NCBI GenBank assembly: GCA_964493245.1 | Contig: CAZBNB010000001.1 | Coordinates: 62,001-126,000 of the forward strand | Source of the DNA: CAZBNB01 sp964493245 | GTDB lineage: Bacteria > Pseudomonadota > Gammaproteobacteria > Legionellales > Legionellaceae | Length of the DNA stretch: 64,000 nt | Reading direction: 5' to 3' | In this document: positions 60,956 through 64,000 of the stretch, one piece after another | How the letters are laid out: every line of letters begins with the position of its first letter | Numbering within the stretch: position 1 is the first letter of the stretch | Program-made: the position numbers and the translations under genes | Notes under the pieces: generated by a model | The model's database searches: none | Seen by the model: only the letters and a program-made list of their open reading frames with translations | Told to the model about the DNA's origin: nothing

Positions 60956-63900
60956 TTATAATCTTATTTAGTAAATATAGCACATTAGTAATATTTGAAT
61001 GTTCTAAAATACTTTGATGTGTTCCTTGAATGTAATGACATACGATTTCGCCAGAATTATAATCCTCCCAACCATTTTTCATCGTCTGCACTTGCTTGAA
61101 CTCTTGCTGCTCATCTGTTGCTCTAAATAACACCATATCTTGTTTTGTTTGGCTTAATCGATGATTTAAGAGTAGTTTTTCTCTTTCCCATGCGAGATCG
61201 ATTAATGTTTCTGATAATTCGGGATAATCTGTTTTTAAATATTGTTTAAATCTATTTGCATTTTGCAAAGGTTGAGGGTTAACTGCCCAACTATCAATAA
61301 GCCCTAAAAATTTTATTTCTTTCCCCTCTTGTTTGAGTTTGTTCACCAATTCGTAAGCAATCACGCCTCCGAATGAATAACCCAAAAGATAATAAGGGCC
61401 GGTGGGTTGTATTTTTTTTATTGATAACAAATAATCATCCACCATCGCAGATATACTGGTATAACGCATTGTTTTTGTAAGAATACTTGGATCTTGTAGT
61501 CCATAAAGAGAAATATCGAGTTCACTTTGTTTTACAAACGAATCAAAACAATTGATTAAACCACTGATTGGATGACATAAAAAAAGACAAGGCAAATTTT
61601 TATTAATATTTTTCAAAGGAACAATGATGGATATTTCTTTTTCTACGCTATCATCAATGATGACACTTAACGCTTTAATGGTAGGTGTCGTATAGAATTG
61701 TGTCATTGGAAGGTTGCATTTTAAGGCTTTATTGATCTTTTCAATTAAATTAATAGCTTGTAATGAATGGCCACCTAAAGAAAAAAAGTCATCATCAATA
61801 CCAATTTTATCAATGCCCAGAGATTGTTGCCATAACTCTACGAGTTGTGACTCCAGTTTGCTACTAGGTGGTATGTAATTTTTAGCATCAATAGGCAATT
61901 CATCTCGGGAAATAGAGGGAGGCTCAATTGTTGCATTGAAACGCGTTTCTTGTACCTCATTGATATTATTTCTAGAAACGGCGACGCTTGAAACGCGTCC
62001 TTGCAAGAGATCTAAAAATATTTTTTTGCCTTCTTTAGGCGAAATGTCATCTCCTTTCCCTATAAAATTGATTTTTCCTTCTTTTTGATTTCTAGCGGCT
62101 ATACCCACTTCACGCCAAGTATTCCAATTAATACTGACTATGAATTTAGCAGTACTAAATAACTCGGTCTTTGATATCGTATCTAAAAATGCATTAGCAG
62201 CGGCGTAATCCACTTGTCCAAACCCACCCAATATTGCTGATAGAGAGGATTTTAAAACAACAAAATCTAAGGGTATGGTTTTAAATGCTTGTATTAGATT
62301 TAATGTTCCTGTTATTTTAGGGGCAAATACGGCCTCTGCAGAATCAGTCGTTTTAGATTGTGTTGGTGCGGAAATTGCGATACCAGCCGTGTGTATGAGA
62401 CCGTTTATTTTACCCAATTTTTTTATACATTGTTGGACAAGCGTATTCAGCGCGTCAGCCTGTGTAATGTCTATTTGATATAAGTGTAAGGTTGCACCAA
62501 GATTTTCTAATTCAATTAAACGATTTACTTGCTCATGATCGGGATGATTGGGATTGTTAGAAATTATTTCCCATTCTACTTTTGGCGACATAGCGCTTCT
62601 GCCAATTAATATGAAAATGGGTTTTGCAACCGTTTTGGTGATTATCTCACAGCAGCTTAAGGCAATGCCGCCAAGCCCACCAGTGATAAAGTAAACTCCA
62701 TGGTCTCTTAATCGAGAGACTGTATTTTGAGATGATTTGATTTCGTTATAATGTAAATGCCACAAATGATCTTGACGATATGCTTCTATTTGAAAAGACT
62801 CATCCCAGTTTTGCGTACATTTTTCTATGACACTATAAATAACTTTTTCTGAGACCTCAGTTTCCATGCTTAAATCAAAAATTTTAAATTTTAAAAATGG
62901 ATTTTCTTGTGTGATAACATGGCCTGCACCAGTTAGCGTTGCATTGAAAGGGTTTAATTCATCTGCGCTTGCTAATTGCTGCGTACCGCTTGTAATCATG
63001 CCGATTTTAATTTGAGAAAGAGAATGAGCGTTTCCTATTAGTGCTTGTGAAAGGTATAAAAGATGATAAAAACTGTATTTTAATTGCTCGTAAATAGATG
63101 TGGTGGGGGAGGAGATCTCAGTTTTAAGTCCGTATGATGATAGATCCAAAAAAACAAGATTATTATGATCTTTAATTTCTTTAACAAGTTTAAAATAATC
63201 ATTTTTTTCGTTTGGGTTGATTTTAAATATTGTTATTTGTTCCTGTAAATAAAATTCATCATAATCAATAACCATAGGCTCAACATGGTGTTTTTTTAGA
63301 AAAGAGATAAATTGGTTTGCGAGATCAAAGCGATCTTTTATGACTACCCAAGTTTTGTCTTTTAATCCCTTTTTGTCTAAAAAACGGGGATCGTGATATA
63401 TTTTTTGTCCAACCCATGCAGGTTGAAAATAGTGTATTTTATTTGTCCTCAATTCACGATCAGCCTCAACCCAATAACGCTGCCTTTGAAAAGGATAAGT
63501 AGGCAAAGGGATTTTATGTTGTTCAGTATGGTGATGTAATAAACTCCAATGAATATGAATTGATTTCATCCAAGCACGGCCGAGGACCTCAAGCACTTGT
63601 TTGAAGTCATGAGCAGGTGATAGTGCGTGACTAATGGTATGTCCATGGTTGGAGTGCGTGCTTAAAATAGATGTTAAAAAATAGCAAAGACTGCGTTTGG
63701 GTCCTACTTCTATAAAGAACGAATGACTATCTTTCGCAAGGACTTCCAAACCATCCTTAAGCCTGACGGTATTTCGCATATGTTGATACCAATATTGCGG
63801 ATCCATCGCTTCTTGAGGAGATAACCAATCACCGGTTAGATTCGAGATAATGGGTATTTTAGGGGTACTTAGAGAAATATTAGAGAGCATATCAATGAAA

Positions 63901-64000
63901 TCATGTTGTGTGGATTCCATCAGATGAGAGTGGAAGGCATGACTAACATTTAACTTTTGATACTCAATATGATTTTTTTGCAAGTATTTTTCTAGTAATG
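60924..64000 (-). CDS. Type I polyketide synthase, C-terminal part (AT-KR-ACP-TE); 5' end outside window
   Basis: The frame is open to the right edge, so the fragment of about 1025 residues lacks its beginning (KS and most of AT). Order: end of an acyltransferase with VSHAFHSHLM (HAFH motif, usually malonyl-CoA) and FIEVGPKRSL; KR structural then catalytic part (GVYFITGGLGGIALSCCE near 440; Ser and Tyr in LKSSLSAILGG and GQVDYAAANAF); ACP with GGHSLQAINL (phosphopantetheine Ser near 740); thioesterase with LLGYSFGGVIAYEL near 875, Asp in GLIDSW and His in GTHQSI. No DH or ER, so a beta-hydroxyl product is released by the TE. Product unknown. Overlaps the kinase gene by 32 bp. AT-rich relative to core genes. 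Confidence 0.9.
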   Translation of the reverse strand, partial: LLEKYLQKNHIEYQKLNVSHAFHSHLMESTQHDFIDMLSNISLSTPKIPIISNLTGDWLSPQEAMDPQYWYQHMRNTVRLKDGLEVLAKDSHSFFIEVGPKRSLCYFLTSILSTHSNHGHTISHALSPAHDFKQVLEVLGRAWMKSIHIHWSLLHHHTEQHKIPLPTYPFQRQRYWVEADRELRTNKIHYFQPAWVGQKIYHDPRFLDKKGLKDKTWVVIKDRFDLANQFISFLKKHHVEPMVIDYDEFYLQEQITIFKINPNEKNDYFKLVKEIKDHNNLVFLDLSSYGLKTEISSPTTSIYEQLKYSFYHLLYLSQALIGNAHSLSQIKIGMITSGTQQLASADELNPFNATLTGAGHVITQENPFLKFKIFDLSMETEVSEKVIYSVIEKCTQNWDESFQIEAYRQDHLWHLHYNEIKSSQNTVSRLRDHGVYFITGGLGGIALSCCEIITKTVAKPIFILIGRSAMSPKVEWEIISNNPNHPDHEQVNRLIELENLGATLHLYQIDITQADALNTLVQQCIKKLGKINGLIHTAGIAISAPTQSKTTDSAEAVFAPKITGTLNLIQAFKTIPLDFVVLKSSLSAILGGFGQVDYAAANAFLDTISKTELFSTAKFIVSINWNTWREVGIAARNQKEGKINFIGKGDDISPKEGKKIFLDLLQGRVSSVAVSRNNINEVQETRFNATIEPPSISRDELPIDAKNYIPPSSKLESQLVELWQQSLGIDKIGIDDDFFSLGGHSLQAINLIEKINKALKCNLPMTQFYTTPTIKALSVIIDDSVEKEISIIVPLKNINKNLPCLFLCHPISGLINCFDSFVKQSELDISLYGLQDPSILTKTMRYTSISAMVDDYLLSIKKIQPTGPYYLLGYSFGGVIAYELVNKLKQEGKEIKFLGLIDSWAVNPQPLQNANRFKQYLKTDYPELSETLIDLAWEREKLLLNHRLSQTKQDMVLFRATDEQQEFKQVQTMKNGWEDYNSGEIVCHYIQGTHQSILEHSNITNVLYLLNKIINDHSQNDISK

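Overview
The window reads as a chromosomal segment of a gammaproteobacterium, most likely a host-associated member of the Legionellales (Coxiellaceae or Berkiella/Aquicella type). This placement is inference. It rests on the gammaproteobacterial order of the envelope genes, gspL-gspM standing apart from other type II secretion genes (as in Legionella), a BarA/LetS-type hybrid kinase, a PPi-type phosphofructokinase, an Erg6-like sterol C-methyltransferase, and several large repeat proteins of the kind used as effectors. Base composition looks about 40% GC by eye and is clearly AT-richer in the accessory genes.

Layout. 1-8.8 kb: envC (cut by the left edge)-gpmI on the minus strand, then the outer-membrane block uppS-cdsA-bamA-skp-fabZ-lpxA. 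The usual dxr, rseP, lpxD and lpxB are missing from that block. 8.9-15 kb: TPR-methyltransferase, dienelactone hydrolase, CinA/PncC, a long FAD monooxygenase and trxB. 15-28 kb: ftsK-lolA-yhdP, a host-attachment/baeRF protein, an unrecognised repeat protein, mpl, pilin, bolA, the Erg6-like methyltransferase and an amino-acid permease. 28-38 kb: a candidate effector, pfp, a LetS/BarA-like kinase, gltX, DUF1840, and a 697-residue helical-repeat protein. 38-54 kb: rnc-lepB-lepA, an MHS transporter, mltB, gspL-gspM, a SPOR lipoprotein, dgt, sbtA, two small Cys-rich secreted proteins, tRNA-Glu and tRNA-Ala, xseB-ispA, radA and a cupin. 54-64 kb: an accessory stretch with a glycosyltransferase, two small secreted paralogues flanking a large membrane protein, a PAS hybrid kinase, and the AT-KR-ACP-TE end of a type I polyketide synthase that overlaps the kinase and runs off the right edge.

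How the genes fit together. The core genes serve peptidoglycan and outer-membrane building and repair (EnvC, UppS, CdsA, BamA, Skp, LpxA, LolA, YhdP, Mpl, MltB, DamX-like SPOR protein), division and chromosome handling (FtsK, RadA, XseB), protein export (LepB, GspL/M) and nucleotide or carbon metabolism (GpmI, Pfp, Dgt, SbtA). The accessory genes look aimed at the host or the environment: candidate effectors, sterol or lipid methylation, polyketide synthesis with a linked sensor, and small secreted proteins.

The most unusual material is non-coding. There is a roughly 165-bp fold-back element (two full copies plus a 72-bp internally deleted copy that supplies the last codons and stop of a transporter gene), two more single fold-back elements, two shorter dispersed repeats, and a 38-bp promoter/leader block shared by the two secreted paralogues. 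I see no CRISPR array, prophage, rRNA or transposase gene.
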